This document shows positions 24,335-32,889 of a DNA stretch of 64,000 nt, one piece after another. The position numbers and the translations under genes are program-made. The notes beneath the pieces were generated by a model. It did no database searches. It was given only the letters and a program-made list of their open reading frames with translations, and was not told where the DNA came from. Positions within the stretch are counted from its first letter, which is position 1, and the number at the start of each line of letters is the position of its first letter. The stretch covers positions 62,001-126,000 of the forward strand of contig CAZHIQ010000005.1 in assembly GCA_964532595.1 (NCBI GenBank). Direction: 5' to 3'. The stretch is from Chryseosolibacter sp964532595 (GTDB lineage: Bacteria; Bacteroidota; Bacteroidia; Cytophagales; Cyclobacteriaceae).

Positions 24335-25558
24335 TTAGTAGTTCGCTCCGGCGCGGATCATGGCACAGCGGAAGCCGATGGTTGCTGTTGCAGAATCCTG
24401 GTCCAGATAGCGACGGGTACCCGGCGACATCCAGTAGGCGACGTCCTTCCAGGAACCTCCTTTGTATACGCGAGCTCTGTCGGTAATCAGTGAGGTAAAT
24501 CCTTCGGGATTATTTTCGTAGTCGCTGTTGTAATTGCGTTGGTCATCAAGGAAACCATCGCGGCGGATCGGGTTGAGGTCGTCGAAGTCCTGATAGGACA
24601 TCGGGCGATATACGTCTTGTACCCACTCGCTTACGTTACCGGCCATGTTGTAGAGACCGTAATCGTTCGGGGGAAACTCGTAGATATAAGAAGTAATCAG
24701 CGCGCCATCGTTCAGACGTCCGGCGATACCGGCATAATCACCACGGCCGCGCTTGAAGTTAGCGAGCATATATCCCATTTGTTTTCCATAGGGGTTCCGA
24801 ACGGCGTGGCCGTCCCAAGGGTATATGCGCTGGTGGGTTTGCATTTCTTCCAGCCACTGCGTTCCGATAAGGGCCTGGGCTGCATATTCCCATTCCGCTT
24901 CCGTGGGGAGGCGATAAGCGGGTACGACAATACCCGACTCGAGCGGAATTCGTCCATCGCTTTCGGCGAACTCTTCACCCGCTTCCTGCGCGAATTTGAT
25001 GTTCACTGCACGCGTACGCCATACAGAGTAGGCGTTTGCCTGGGTCCACGACACTCCGACAACGGGGAAATAGCGGAAGCCGGGATAGCGGAAGTAGTGA
25101 TCTACATACGGATCGTTGAAGGCGAGTTTTCCTACCCAAACGGTAGTGTCAGGCAGGGCGGCCAGATACGCTTCCTGCGAAGAGTCTTTCGCCAGGTAGT
25201 GAATGTATTCTAACCAATGGATGTTGGCGATCTCCGTCTCATCCATATAGAAGGAGGCAACGGAGACGGTTCTTTCCAGATTGTCTCGGCGCGTCAGGAC
25301 GTCTTCCTCAAAGGAACCCATTACGGCGCGGCCGCCTTCAATGAAGACCATGTTGGGTGCCGGCGGTTGACCTTCGTAGGGCTTTACCATGAATCCGCCC
25401 GCGTCTTCATCATTGTATGCCAGTCCGGTAGCTGTGCTGAAAGCACCAGGGTTGGAGGCGTTGGGCTTCCCTCCCCCGCCGATCAGGGAGCAAGATGAAA
25501 AAGCAACGGATCCTCCGATGACCCACAAAAGAACTTTCAATGAATGATTCATTTTCAT
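24335..25558 (-). CDS. gldJ: Gliding motility / type IX secretion lipoprotein GldJ-like (FGE-sulfatase domain)
   Basis: The 407-residue lipoprotein (signal peptide ending FSSC23) carries one formylglycine-generating-enzyme-like domain: NMVFIEGGRAVMGSFEEDV, FYMDETEIANIHWLEYIHYL, YRLPTEAEWEYAAQ, YNMAGNVSEWV and GGSWKDVAYWMSPGTRRYLD mark its length. The cysteine pair for FGE catalysis is not apparent, so the domain is probably structural. The wording of the start and the insert after SVSSFYMDETE resemble GldJ of Flavobacterium rather than GldK, which is also an FGE lipoprotein. GldJ is required for gliding and stabilises GldK. No other gld/spr gene is near. The promoter at 25578-25610 precedes it and a terminator follows. 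Confidence 0.75.
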   Translation of the reverse strand: MKMNHSLKVLLWVIGGSVAFSSCSLIGGGGKPNASNPGAFSTATGLAYNDEDAGGFMVKPYEGQPPAPNMVFIEGGRAVMGSFEEDVLTRRDNLERTVSVASFYMDETEIANIHWLEYIHYLAKDSSQEAYLAALPDTTVWVGKLAFNDPYVDHYFRYPGFRYFPVVGVSWTQANAYSVWRTRAVNIKFAQEAGEEFAESDGRIPLESGIVVPAYRLPTEAEWEYAAQALIGTQWLEEMQTHQRIYPWDGHAVRNPYGKQMGYMLANFKRGRGDYAGIAGRLNDGALITSYIYEFPPNDYGLYNMAGNVSEWVQDVYRPMSYQDFDDLNPIRRDGFLDDQRNYNSDYENNPEGFTSLITDRARVYKGGSWKDVAYWMSPGTRRYLDQDSATATIGFRCAMIRAGANY

Positions 25559-25893
25559 TTGGTCTTAGAAATAGATGCTAATATAAGGAGATCGTCATGT
25601 TTTTTCCAAACGCCTGCTTTTGACGTGTTTGTTGTTTTTTCTCCGGGCGCGGTAGGTTTTTGCGCATATAAACCCAAAACTTGTTCTCTGATTCCTGCTA
25701 ACTGCGTTTACCTTTGAATGCTGATAGCGATAAAACGCCGGATTTCCCTGTGTATTGTATTGGGAAATTTCGATCCGGAATGGGACGTGAGGCGGCAGGG
25801 AAATCACAAAAAGGGCTCTTAAATCGTCCTTGTAAGGATTTTCGGGATTGGCCCCATTTTTCGCCTTTCACAAGTCCTATTTTTACCTCGCTT
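25559..25893. other. Intergenic region between gldJ and a small plus-strand gene
   Basis: Of these 335 bp, about 50 next to gldJ hold the proposed promoter. The rest contains no recognisable RNA gene, repeat or convincing start codon. Reading frame 25714-25893 stays open in phase with the small gene at 25894 but encodes a proline/phenylalanine-rich sequence with no conserved look, so I do not extend that gene into it. Confidence 0.6.
25578..25610 (-). promoter_or_regulatory. Candidate Bacteroidota-type promoter for gldJ
   Basis: On the minus strand TTTG (25607-25610) is followed after 21 bases by TATATTAG (25578-25585), close to the -33 TTTG / -7 TAnnTTTG pattern of Bacteroidota primary-sigma promoters. 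The -7 box ends 19 bp before the gldJ ATG. One base of the -7 element differs from consensus. Confidence 0.5.
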
Positions 25894-26145
25894 ATGACCA
25901 CGTTACAGGATTTCAGAATTATGCCTTTTGAAAAGAAGTGTGACCACATCACCTTCAAGGGCAATTTTTTGACACAGAGGACTTTAGGTGATTGCAAGGT
26001 CTTTTTGTACCATACGAGCCAGTTTTTCGTCGAAGTGTTCTACTCTCCCCGTCATCAGAAAGTCTTGATGATTAATGCGTTCGACAAGGTCACCGGGCTA
26101 GAGCCTTATCTCGAAAGAATTTCACTGGCCGGTCTGGAAGTTTGA
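25894..26145 (+). CDS. Small conserved-looking hypothetical protein
   Basis: From the ATG at 25894 this frame codes for 83 residues (MTTLQDFRIMPFEKKCDHIT...), or 75 from the ATG at 25921. It has no signal peptide and resembles short Bacteroidota proteins of unknown role; the pattern TLGDCKVFLYHTSQFFVEVF, then LMINAFDKVTGLEPYLERI, reads as a compact beta/alpha fold. Its last 40 bp overlap the 3' end of mfd on the opposite strand, so one of the two stops was probably shaped by the other. The promoter is unclear. It could be a real gene because codon use looks normal and the frame is uninterrupted. Confidence 0.65.
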   Translation: MTTLQDFRIMPFEKKCDHITFKGNFLTQRTLGDCKVFLYHTSQFFVEVFYSPRHQKVLMINAFDKVTGLEPYLERISLAGLEV

Positions 26146-29100
26146 GGATGCATTTGCCCGAGGACGGCGATGGCTGAATCTACTGAAGTAATATCTTCGA
26201 TTACAAGCATTGCCTTTCCGGCGACATCCTTGAGTTTGCAGCGGCGAGCGTTCGCCTTTACAAAACCCAGAATATTTCCAAACGTCTCCGACGAGAAATA
26301 CTGATCGTTGTTGGTGACGAAGTAGGCTCTCACCTTTCCGTTCTTGAGACTGATCTTCTCAAAGCCAAGGCGTTCGCCATGCCAGCGCAAGCGAACGGAG
26401 TTGATGAGCTCCTCGACCGGTTGCGGAGTGGGACCAAATCGGTCTCTGACTTCCTGCGAGAACTGTTCCAATTGGTCCTCATCTTTGAGGTTGTCGAGCC
26501 GCGAATAGAGTTGGAGGCGTTCACTGATGTTTCCGACGTAAGTGTCGGGGATCAGAATCTCGAGGTCGGTTTCAATAACACAATCCTGTGAGATCAATTT
26601 GGCTTTCTCCGCCAGCTCGGAAGCGAACAGGTCTTTGAATTCGGTTTCCTTCAAATCCTGGATAGCTTCATCGAGAATTTTATGATACGTGTCGAATCCC
26701 AGGTCGGTGATAAATCCGCTTTGTTCGGCACCCAGTAGATTCCCGGCGCCGCGGATATCGAGATCCCGCATCGCTACCTTGAATCCATCACCGAGTTCTG
26801 AAAACTCTTCCAATGCGGCGAGGCGCTTCCGCGAGTCGGCTGATAATGCCGAGGCGGGAGGCGTCAGCAAATAGCAAAACGCTTTCTTATTGGAGCGCCC
26901 TACCCGACCACGCATCTGATGTAAGTCGGAGAGCCCGAACATGTGGGCCTGGTTGATGATGATGGTATTGGCGTTCGGGATATCAAGCCCCGACTCTATA
27001 ATATTAGTCGACACCAGCACATCGTAGTCACCGTCAATAAATTTCACCATTACTTTTTCCAGGCGGTCGCCTTCCATCTGGCCGTGGGCCACGCCGATAC
27101 GGGCGTCGGGCACCAGGCGATAAATAGTGTTTCCGATCGACTCAATATCGCTTACCCGGTTGTGTACAAAAAAGACCTGCCCTCCTCGCCGAAGTTCGAA
27201 GCTGATAGCATCGCGCACGATCTCCTCGTTGAAGGTGTGCAACTCGGTGGTGACCGGTTGACGGTTAGGCGGTGGTGTTGAAATGATGCTCAGGTCGCGG
27301 GCTCCCATCAAGGAAAAATGGAGCGTTCGTGGTATGGGTGTCGCGGTAAGCGTAAGGACGTCGACATTGACTTTTAACTCCTTAAGCTTGTCCTTCACCT
27401 TGACGCCGAATTTTTGTTCCTCATCGACGATAAGGAGCCCAAGGTCTTTAAACGAAACGTCTTTACTCACAATCCGATGTGTACCGATCAGAATATTAAC
27501 GTTGCCGTTCTTTACCTCCGCGAGCGTTGCCTTCACGTCTTTATCAGACTTGAACCGCGAGATGTACTCGATACGGACGGGGAAATTTGACAGTCGTTCG
27601 CTGAAGGTGCGATGGTGTTGCATAGCCAGGATTGTCGTGGGCACGAGAACGGCTACCTGCCTTCCTTCCGTTACTGCTTTGAAGGCAGCGCGAACCGCTA
27701 CCTCTGTCTTCCCGAAGCCAACATCACCGCAGACAAGTCTGTCCATAGGATGGGGTGCTTCCATATCTTTCTTGACATCTTCGGTTGCCTTAGCCTGGTC
27801 GGGTGTGTCTTCGTAAATGAAAGAAGATTCCAGTTCGGCCTGAAGAAATCCGTCTGGCGCGTACGCATGGCCCGGTGCCGACTTCCGCTTGGCGTACAGC
27901 TCGATCAGCTCCTTGGCTATGTCCTTGACTCGATTCCGGGCCTTGGTCTTCTTGTTCTCCCACTCCTGTGTGCCAAGCTTGCTCATCACGGGGGGAGCGC
28001 CTTCTTTCCCCGAGTATTTCGAAATCTTGTGGAGGGAGTGAATGCTCACATAGAGCAAGTCATCATCGCGATAGACAAGACGAATTGCCTCCTGCTCATG
28101 GCCGTTTACGATCTTCTTCTCGAGACCTGCAAACTTGGCGATACCATAATCGATGTGTGTGACAAAATCGCCGGGTTGCAACGTGTGCAATTCGCGGAGG
28201 GTGAGCGCCTTCGATTTGGAAAAACGCTCGCGCGCGCGATGCCGGTGGAAGCGCTCGAAGATTTGATGATCGGTATAACAAACAATCTTCAGGGTGTGGT
28301 CGATAAAGCCCTGGCGTAAGGCGAACTCTAGTGGCTGAAATTTCACCTGAGGATCAATCTCTCCAAAGATTCCGTGAAGACGCTCCAGTTGGCGCGGCAT
28401 ATCCGCGGCAATGAAATTCTGATAGCCTTTCAGTTGTTGATCCGCCAGATTGTTGGTCAGCAGTGCAAAATCTTTGTTGAACGATGGTTGCCCGGCCGAA
28501 GACAATTCGAACACCTGAGCTCCCGAAAGCGCTGATCGACTCCCGAACTCGACGCGGGTGAACCGCGACGCATGGGCCGAGAAGGTGTCCGCATGCTCGA
28601 AAAGCTCCTCTGGCGAAGAGACTATTTTTGTATTGCCGCTTTCTTTTAACAACCGATCGAACGACCCTTCGACCTTTTCAAAACTCTTTGCAATGGTGTC
28701 AAGCGTTTGCTGGTAGTCTTTGAACCACAACCGGGTATCTTCGTTGATGAACTCCAGCAACGATTGTCGCTTTTCCTGAATGAGCTTGGTTTGAACGTTC
28801 GGTATGATCGAGACCGAATCATGCTTATCAACCGACAGCTGCGATCCGGGTTCGAACGTTCGGATACTGTCCACCTCGTCGCCAAACAGTTCGATGCGAA
28901 AAGGCAATTCGTAGGCAAAGGAGAAGACGTCAATAATTCCCCCCCGAACAGCGAACTGACCTGCCTCATACACAAAGTCGGTCTTCTCAAAGTCATAGCT
29001 GTGGAGAAAGTCCTCGAGAAATGCCATATCAAGCTTTTCTCCCATGCTCACTTTGAAGGTGTTGTTGGCCAGTGAGCGTTTGTTGATAACTTTTTCGCTC

Positions 29101-29483
29101 AGGGCCTCCGGGTAGGTAACGATAACTTCCGGATGGCGCTTTGTCGACAGCCGGTTAAGCACCTCTGCGCGCATCAGAATGTTGGCGTTTTCTACCTCAT
29201 GAATTTCATAAGGGCGCTTGTAAGACATCGGGAAGGTCAGGACCTCCTTGCCTAACAGGTTCTGAAGATCATTGGCAAAATAGGCCGCTTCCTCACGGTC
29301 GTGTAAAACGACCAGATGGTCGGTGTTGCCCAGGCGAAACGAAGCGGCGACGACCACCGCATCGAGGCTGCCCGAAAGGCCCTTCAGACGTATAGCGGCA
29401 GGTGCGGGCGCAGCTATCCCTGCGGTTACGGTCTTGATAAGGCCATCCGCGGTATAGATACTTAAGAAGTCACTCGCCGTCAC
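26106..29483 (-). CDS. mfd: Transcription-repair coupling factor Mfd
   Basis: Mfd removes RNA polymerase stalled at DNA damage and recruits UvrA. The 1125-residue product (GTG start at 29481-29483, MTASDFLSIYTADG; a GTG 78 bp earlier adds atypical residues) has a UvrB-like N-terminus and a CarD-like RNA-polymerase-interacting region (LHTLQPGDFVTHIDYGIAKF). It also has a superfamily 2 translocase with Walker A GDVGFGKTE, DEEQ in LLIVDEEQKFG and the TATPIPRTL motif III. The C-terminal TRCF domain (QEVRDRFGPTPQPVEELI) is intact. It is a single gene whose 3' end overlaps the small gene at 25894-26145 by 40 bp. Confidence 0.97.
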   Translation of the reverse strand: MTASDFLSIYTADGLIKTVTAGIAAPAPAAIRLKGLSGSLDAVVVAASFRLGNTDHLVVLHDREEAAYFANDLQNLLGKEVLTFPMSYKRPYEIHEVENANILMRAEVLNRLSTKRHPEVIVTYPEALSEKVINKRSLANNTFKVSMGEKLDMAFLEDFLHSYDFEKTDFVYEAGQFAVRGGIIDVFSFAYELPFRIELFGDEVDSIRTFEPGSQLSVDKHDSVSIIPNVQTKLIQEKRQSLLEFINEDTRLWFKDYQQTLDTIAKSFEKVEGSFDRLLKESGNTKIVSSPEELFEHADTFSAHASRFTRVEFGSRSALSGAQVFELSSAGQPSFNKDFALLTNNLADQQLKGYQNFIAADMPRQLERLHGIFGEIDPQVKFQPLEFALRQGFIDHTLKIVCYTDHQIFERFHRHRARERFSKSKALTLRELHTLQPGDFVTHIDYGIAKFAGLEKKIVNGHEQEAIRLVYRDDDLLYVSIHSLHKISKYSGKEGAPPVMSKLGTQEWENKKTKARNRVKDIAKELIELYAKRKSAPGHAYAPDGFLQAELESSFIYEDTPDQAKATEDVKKDMEAPHPMDRLVCGDVGFGKTEVAVRAAFKAVTEGRQVAVLVPTTILAMQHHRTFSERLSNFPVRIEYISRFKSDKDVKATLAEVKNGNVNILIGTHRIVSKDVSFKDLGLLIVDEEQKFGVKVKDKLKELKVNVDVLTLTATPIPRTLHFSLMGARDLSIISTPPPNRQPVTTELHTFNEEIVRDAISFELRRGGQVFFVHNRVSDIESIGNTIYRLVPDARIGVAHGQMEGDRLEKVMVKFIDGDYDVLVSTNIIESGLDIPNANTIIINQAHMFGLSDLHQMRGRVGRSNKKAFCYLLTPPASALSADSRKRLAALEEFSELGDGFKVAMRDLDIRGAGNLLGAEQSGFITDLGFDTYHKILDEAIQDLKETEFKDLFASELAEKAKLISQDCVIETDLEILIPDTYVGNISERLQLYSRLDNLKDEDQLEQFSQEVRDRFGPTPQPVEELINSVRLRWHGERLGFEKISLKNGKVRAYFVTNNDQYFSSETFGNILGFVKANARRCKLKDVAGKAMLVIEDITSVDSAIAVLGQMHPQTSRPASEILSR

Positions 29484-29586
29484 TATCCAAGAGATCGTTT
29501 TCTCGTTCTGAACGAGAGGGGCGCAAATATAGTTTTCACAGGCCGGAATGCCAGAAGACACCGGGTTTTTCTGTTACTTTGACGGT

Positions 29587-29790
29587 ATGGAATTCGTAGC
29601 ACGGGTCCTGTTGTTTTCCAGTTATGTCACCATCGCTCTGCTCTTGTTCGGCATGTACAAACCCTGGGTTGTTGTCTGGTGGGAGGACAAACAGAACCGC
29701 AAGAAGGTCATTTTGATTTACGGAGTGGCTACGGCAATTTTATTGTCAGGTTGGTGGATCATAACCTTAATCAAGGACGCATATGAGTAG
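29587..29790 (+). CDS. Small two-helix membrane protein
   Basis: The ATG at 29587 gives 67 residues with two clear transmembrane helices (VARVLLFSSYVTIALLLFGMY and VILIYGVATAILLSGWWII) separated by a short charged loop (EDKQNRKK). Its function is unknown. It overlaps the thioredoxin-like lipoprotein gene by 8 bp, so the two are very likely translated together; a small membrane partner for an envelope redox protein is one possibility but is only inference. It diverges from mfd with about 100 bp between them. Confidence 0.75.
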   Translation: MEFVARVLLFSSYVTIALLLFGMYKPWVVVWWEDKQNRKKVILIYGVATAILLSGWWIITLIKDAYE

Positions 29791-30271
29791 AAAGTGGTTT
29801 CTTCTGGCACTGATCATTGCAACGGGATGCGCATCCAGCCCTGAGACGACAAGTGAGACCCCTGCCGCGGTTGAACAGGTGAATGATTATCCCGATATCC
29901 AGCTTGTCTTACAGAATGGAGAAGCGATTGATGCCCGGAACCTGGAGGGCAACAACATTCTGATGTTTTTCAGTCCGGATTGCATACACTGTCACAATGA
30001 GGCCCGCGAAATTCGGCAGAATATCGAGCAGTTTGAAAACTACACGCTCTGGTTTGTTTCGTCGCGCGAAATGGCCGAGATCATGGAGTTCGCTACGAGG
30101 TATGAGCTGCAGGATCGCGATAATGTCCGGTTCGCCTGGTCGTCGACGGATGGTGTGCTGAACTTCTACGGACCTATCCGAATACCTTCGGCTTACATCT
30201 ATTCAGGGGGAAGACTTCGGAAATCCTTTGACGGCCCGACGCCTGTCGACAGCCTTTTGCAAGCACTATAA
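29783..30271 (+). CDS. Thioredoxin-like lipoprotein (TlpA/AhpC-type)
   Basis: The 162-residue protein has a lipoprotein signal (LALIIATGC15) and then a thioredoxin fold. The strand NILMFFSPDCIHCHNEAREI carries the redox motif C-x-x-C (SPDCIHC). FGPIRIPSAYIYSGGRLRKS provides the cis-proline loop (I-P-S) and final strands. Such proteins reduce disulfides of exported proteins or cytochrome c maturation factors, but no cytochrome genes are near. It begins 8 bp inside the preceding small membrane gene and its 3' end overlaps the convergent methyltransferase gene by 6 bp. Confidence 0.85.
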   Translation: MSRKWFLLALIIATGCASSPETTSETPAAVEQVNDYPDIQLVLQNGEAIDARNLEGNNILMFFSPDCIHCHNEAREIRQNIEQFENYTLWFVSSREMAEIMEFATRYELQDRDNVRFAWSSTDGVLNFYGPIRIPSAYIYSGGRLRKSFDGPTPVDSLLQAL

Positions 30272-31480
30272 CTTCACGGCGGCGGCGAGCGTCTTCTTTT
30301 CTTCGGAAGTGAAGCCAAGCAGGAACTTGTCGCCCCCGTCTTTCAACTTTAACTTCTTTTTAAGCTCGTCTGGCCCGAGGGGGTAGTTGCGTGTCAATAC
30401 GTTGGCCTTGCCGTCGGGGAAGTGTTGCTTCAGCTCTTCCGATGTTCCCCTGATAATACCGTCAACCCGAAAGGTGCGTCCGGGGAAGTCGGCAATTAAT
30501 TCATTGCTGGTATAGAGATGCGTGTTCTTATGCAGTTTTTCCAAATTATACCGGGAGGCGACTATCCGGAATGCCCCAGACTTAAGAATTGCAGCATTCG
30601 GTTCGTAAATAAACTCCTTAGGGGAAGAGATGGAGAAACGGCTATCTCGCTCGGCGGTGTACGTAAAGGAGAACGAACTCTCCAGATGCCCGTCGCTTGA
30701 CAAACAGACGGCTTCAATTTCGGCTTCGTCTGCATAGTCTCGATCACACCAAAATAGCACCTCTTTACACTCGTTCTCTACGGCGACTACCGTGACCCTC
30801 GCAACCGGCGCTAGTATTGAGATTCCTGCCTGAATGTCAAACAACGGAGACGTTTTCACTAACAACATGGGAGTCAACTCAAGAATCCGGGTCTTGAGAG
30901 CAACAATGTTCGGACTGGAATGTTCCAGGGCATGGACTCGCTGCCGGTCCGTCGTTCGTCTGGACGGGTCAGCGAAAATGAGATCGAACGAATCACTCGT
31001 CTGCTGGAGGAACATTTCAGCAGTCATATTGTGATAGTGAAGGTCGCCGGCGTCCAGGAGCTTGTGGTTGTAACGGGCCAGTGATAGGAGATTGGCATCC
31101 GGCTCAATGACATGTACTTCTTCGGCTGCGCGGCGAAGGAAGTATGCGTCGATACCAAACCCCCCGGTCAGGTCGGCACACCGTTTCAACTTTCCTCGCC
31201 ACTGTATTATTCGGTCGGCTTTAAATTGTGCAGTTGCTTGCGACGAGCATTGTTCCAGATTGCTCGGCGGAGGGAAAACCACGCCCGGAGTTTGGTAATA
31301 GAGAGGCAGCTTTTCTTTAGCCTTGCGGCGTGCCTGCAGCTGGTCAACAATTTGCGATGCGGGGATGCCCAGCAAATCCTTATGCTTGAGAAGGATTTGA
31401 TGAACATCACTTTTTTCAAGGTCGGACAGCAGACGCTGAACAGGCCCCGACGACAGCAGGATAGTTTGCTTATCTTCCAA
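30266..31480 (-). CDS. Class I SAM-dependent methyltransferase with THUMP-like domain
   Basis: The 404-residue protein starts with about 95 helical residues, followed by a SAM-binding core: RCADLTGGFGIDAYFL is motif I and FDLIFADPSRRTTDRQRV has the DPsRR active-site form. The C-terminal half contains the THUMP-like domain (TYTAERDSRFSISSP, then FIYEPNAAILKSGAF). Family members are thought to methylate RNA or similar substrates; none is well defined. The ATG at 31478-31480 faces the flavoprotein gene at 31547 across a 66-bp gap holding a 28-bp dyad. Its 3' end overlaps the thioredoxin-like gene by 6 bp. Confidence 0.85.
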   Translation of the reverse strand: MEDKQTILLSSGPVQRLLSDLEKSDVHQILLKHKDLLGIPASQIVDQLQARRKAKEKLPLYYQTPGVVFPPPSNLEQCSSQATAQFKADRIIQWRGKLKRCADLTGGFGIDAYFLRRAAEEVHVIEPDANLLSLARYNHKLLDAGDLHYHNMTAEMFLQQTSDSFDLIFADPSRRTTDRQRVHALEHSSPNIVALKTRILELTPMLLVKTSPLFDIQAGISILAPVARVTVVAVENECKEVLFWCDRDYADEAEIEAVCLSSDGHLESSFSFTYTAERDSRFSISSPKEFIYEPNAAILKSGAFRIVASRYNLEKLHKNTHLYTSNELIADFPGRTFRVDGIIRGTSEELKQHFPDGKANVLTRNYPLGPDELKKKLKLKDGGDKFLLGFTSEEKKTLAAAVKL

Positions 31481-31511
31481 AATGCTGCTTTACAATGAGA
31501 CGCTTAATTGT

Positions 31512-31539
31512 ACTAATATTGGCAATTGCCAAGATTAGT
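31512..31539. promoter_or_regulatory. 28-bp near-perfect inverted repeat, candidate operator
   Basis: The dyad has a perfect 14-bp core, TTGGCAATTGCCAA at 31519-31532, one mismatched pair at 31518/31533, and matching outer arms ACTAAT (31512-31517) and ATTAGT (31534-31539). It lies between the divergent starts at 31480 and 31547, only 8 bp from the flavoprotein ATG. A dimeric repressor site is the simplest reading; no regulator is encoded beside it. Confidence 0.55.
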
Positions 31540-31546
31540 GTTTCGC

Positions 31547-32785
31547 ATGATAAATGACAATGCCACGTGTGATGTAATTGTGATTGGCGGCGGCGCAGCG
31601 GGTTTCTATTGCGCCGTCCAGCTGGCGGAAATGCAGCCACGAACTCGTATCCTTATCCTGGAAAAGTCGGGCAACCTGCTGTCAAAAGTTCGCATCTCGG
31701 GTGGAGGGCGCTGCAATGTGACTCATCATTGTTTCGACGCGGGCAAATTGTCGAAACACTATCCTCGGGGAGAAAAACAACTTCGCAAACTTTTCAAGCA
31801 GTACGGTGCAGCCGAGACGGTGGCGTGGTTCAGTCAGCAAAACGTACCGCTCAAGACTGAAGACGATGGGCGAATGTTTCCGGTGACCGACAACTCTGAG
31901 ACTATTGTACAAGCGCTCCTGCAGCGTGCGCGACAACTGGGCGTTGCTATTCACACTTCCGAAGCCGTATCGGGAATTGTCGAAACCCCTGAAGGCCTAA
32001 GGGTAACGACGAGTAAAGCTGTGTATGCGGCCCGCTTTGTTGTTGTCGCGACCGGTGGTCATCCGCGCCCCGAGGCGTACGACTTCCTCGTGCGGTTGGG
32101 TCATACTCTGCGAGCCCCAATCCCGTCTCTTTTCACCTTTAATGAACCACGCCGTCACTTCGCTGATTTAATGGGTATTAGCGTACCCGAGGCGGAAGTT
32201 CGAATCACCGGTACGAAGTTCAGGCAAACCGGCCCTCTTCTTATCACACATTGGGGGTTGAGTGGCCCTGCGGTTATTCGTCTCTCGGCCTGGGCTGCCG
32301 AATATTTGCACAGTGTCAGTTATCGCTTTGACGTTCTCGTGAGCTGGATTGGCGATACAAATGAAGAACAAGTCCGGGAGTTCCTGTTTGAACAGCGAAG
32401 TACACGGGCGCGACAAAAGGTTCATAGCCACGCAGTATATGGTCTGCCCCAACGGCTATGGCTTCGTTTATGCGAGCAGGCGCAAATTGAAGAACATCGT
32501 ATATGGAATGAAATGGGCAACAAGCAGATAAACCGGTTGCTTGAATGCCTTCATCGATATTCCTTTTCGATAGCCGGCAAGACAACCTTCAAGGAGGAAT
32601 TTGTCACCTGTGGCGGCGTAGACCTCGCTGAGGTTGACATAAACACGATGGAAAGCAAACGAGTCAAGAACTTGTTTTTTGCAGGTGAAGTCCTGAACAT
32701 TGATGGTGAAACGGGAGGGTTTAATTTCCAGGCCGCCTGGAGTACTGCATGGACATGTGCTAAGCACATCGCATCTCTCACGTAA
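31547..32785 (+). CDS. NAD(P)/FAD-dependent oxidoreductase, HI0933/BaiN family
   Basis: The 412-residue flavoprotein begins at the ATG at 31547 (MINDNATCDVIVIGGGAAGF); the longer frame would start with TTG inside the dyad. The FAD-binding GxGxxG (IGGGAAGFYCA), SGGGRCNVTH and the C-terminal NLFFAGEVLNIDGETGGFN are hallmarks of the HI0933-like (YhiN) group. These enzymes reduce unknown substrates; BaiN acts in bile-acid dehydroxylation in gut bacteria, which cannot be inferred here. The gene is monocistronic, followed after about 100 bp by the M16 gene pair. Confidence 0.9.
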   Translation: MINDNATCDVIVIGGGAAGFYCAVQLAEMQPRTRILILEKSGNLLSKVRISGGGRCNVTHHCFDAGKLSKHYPRGEKQLRKLFKQYGAAETVAWFSQQNVPLKTEDDGRMFPVTDNSETIVQALLQRARQLGVAIHTSEAVSGIVETPEGLRVTTSKAVYAARFVVVATGGHPRPEAYDFLVRLGHTLRAPIPSLFTFNEPRRHFADLMGISVPEAEVRITGTKFRQTGPLLITHWGLSGPAVIRLSAWAAEYLHSVSYRFDVLVSWIGDTNEEQVREFLFEQRSTRARQKVHSHAVYGLPQRLWLRLCEQAQIEEHRIWNEMGNKQINRLLECLHRYSFSIAGKTTFKEEFVTCGGVDLAEVDINTMESKRVKNLFFAGEVLNIDGETGGFNFQAAWSTAWTCAKHIASLT

Positions 32786-32889
32786 TACGGGTGAGAGCGC
32801 CGCATCTGTCGGGCAATTTTGAGTCACTCACTGCAAAGGCTTTTAAAAAAGAGTCTTAAATTTCCTGTCTGTAACTAATTAACCGTAAC

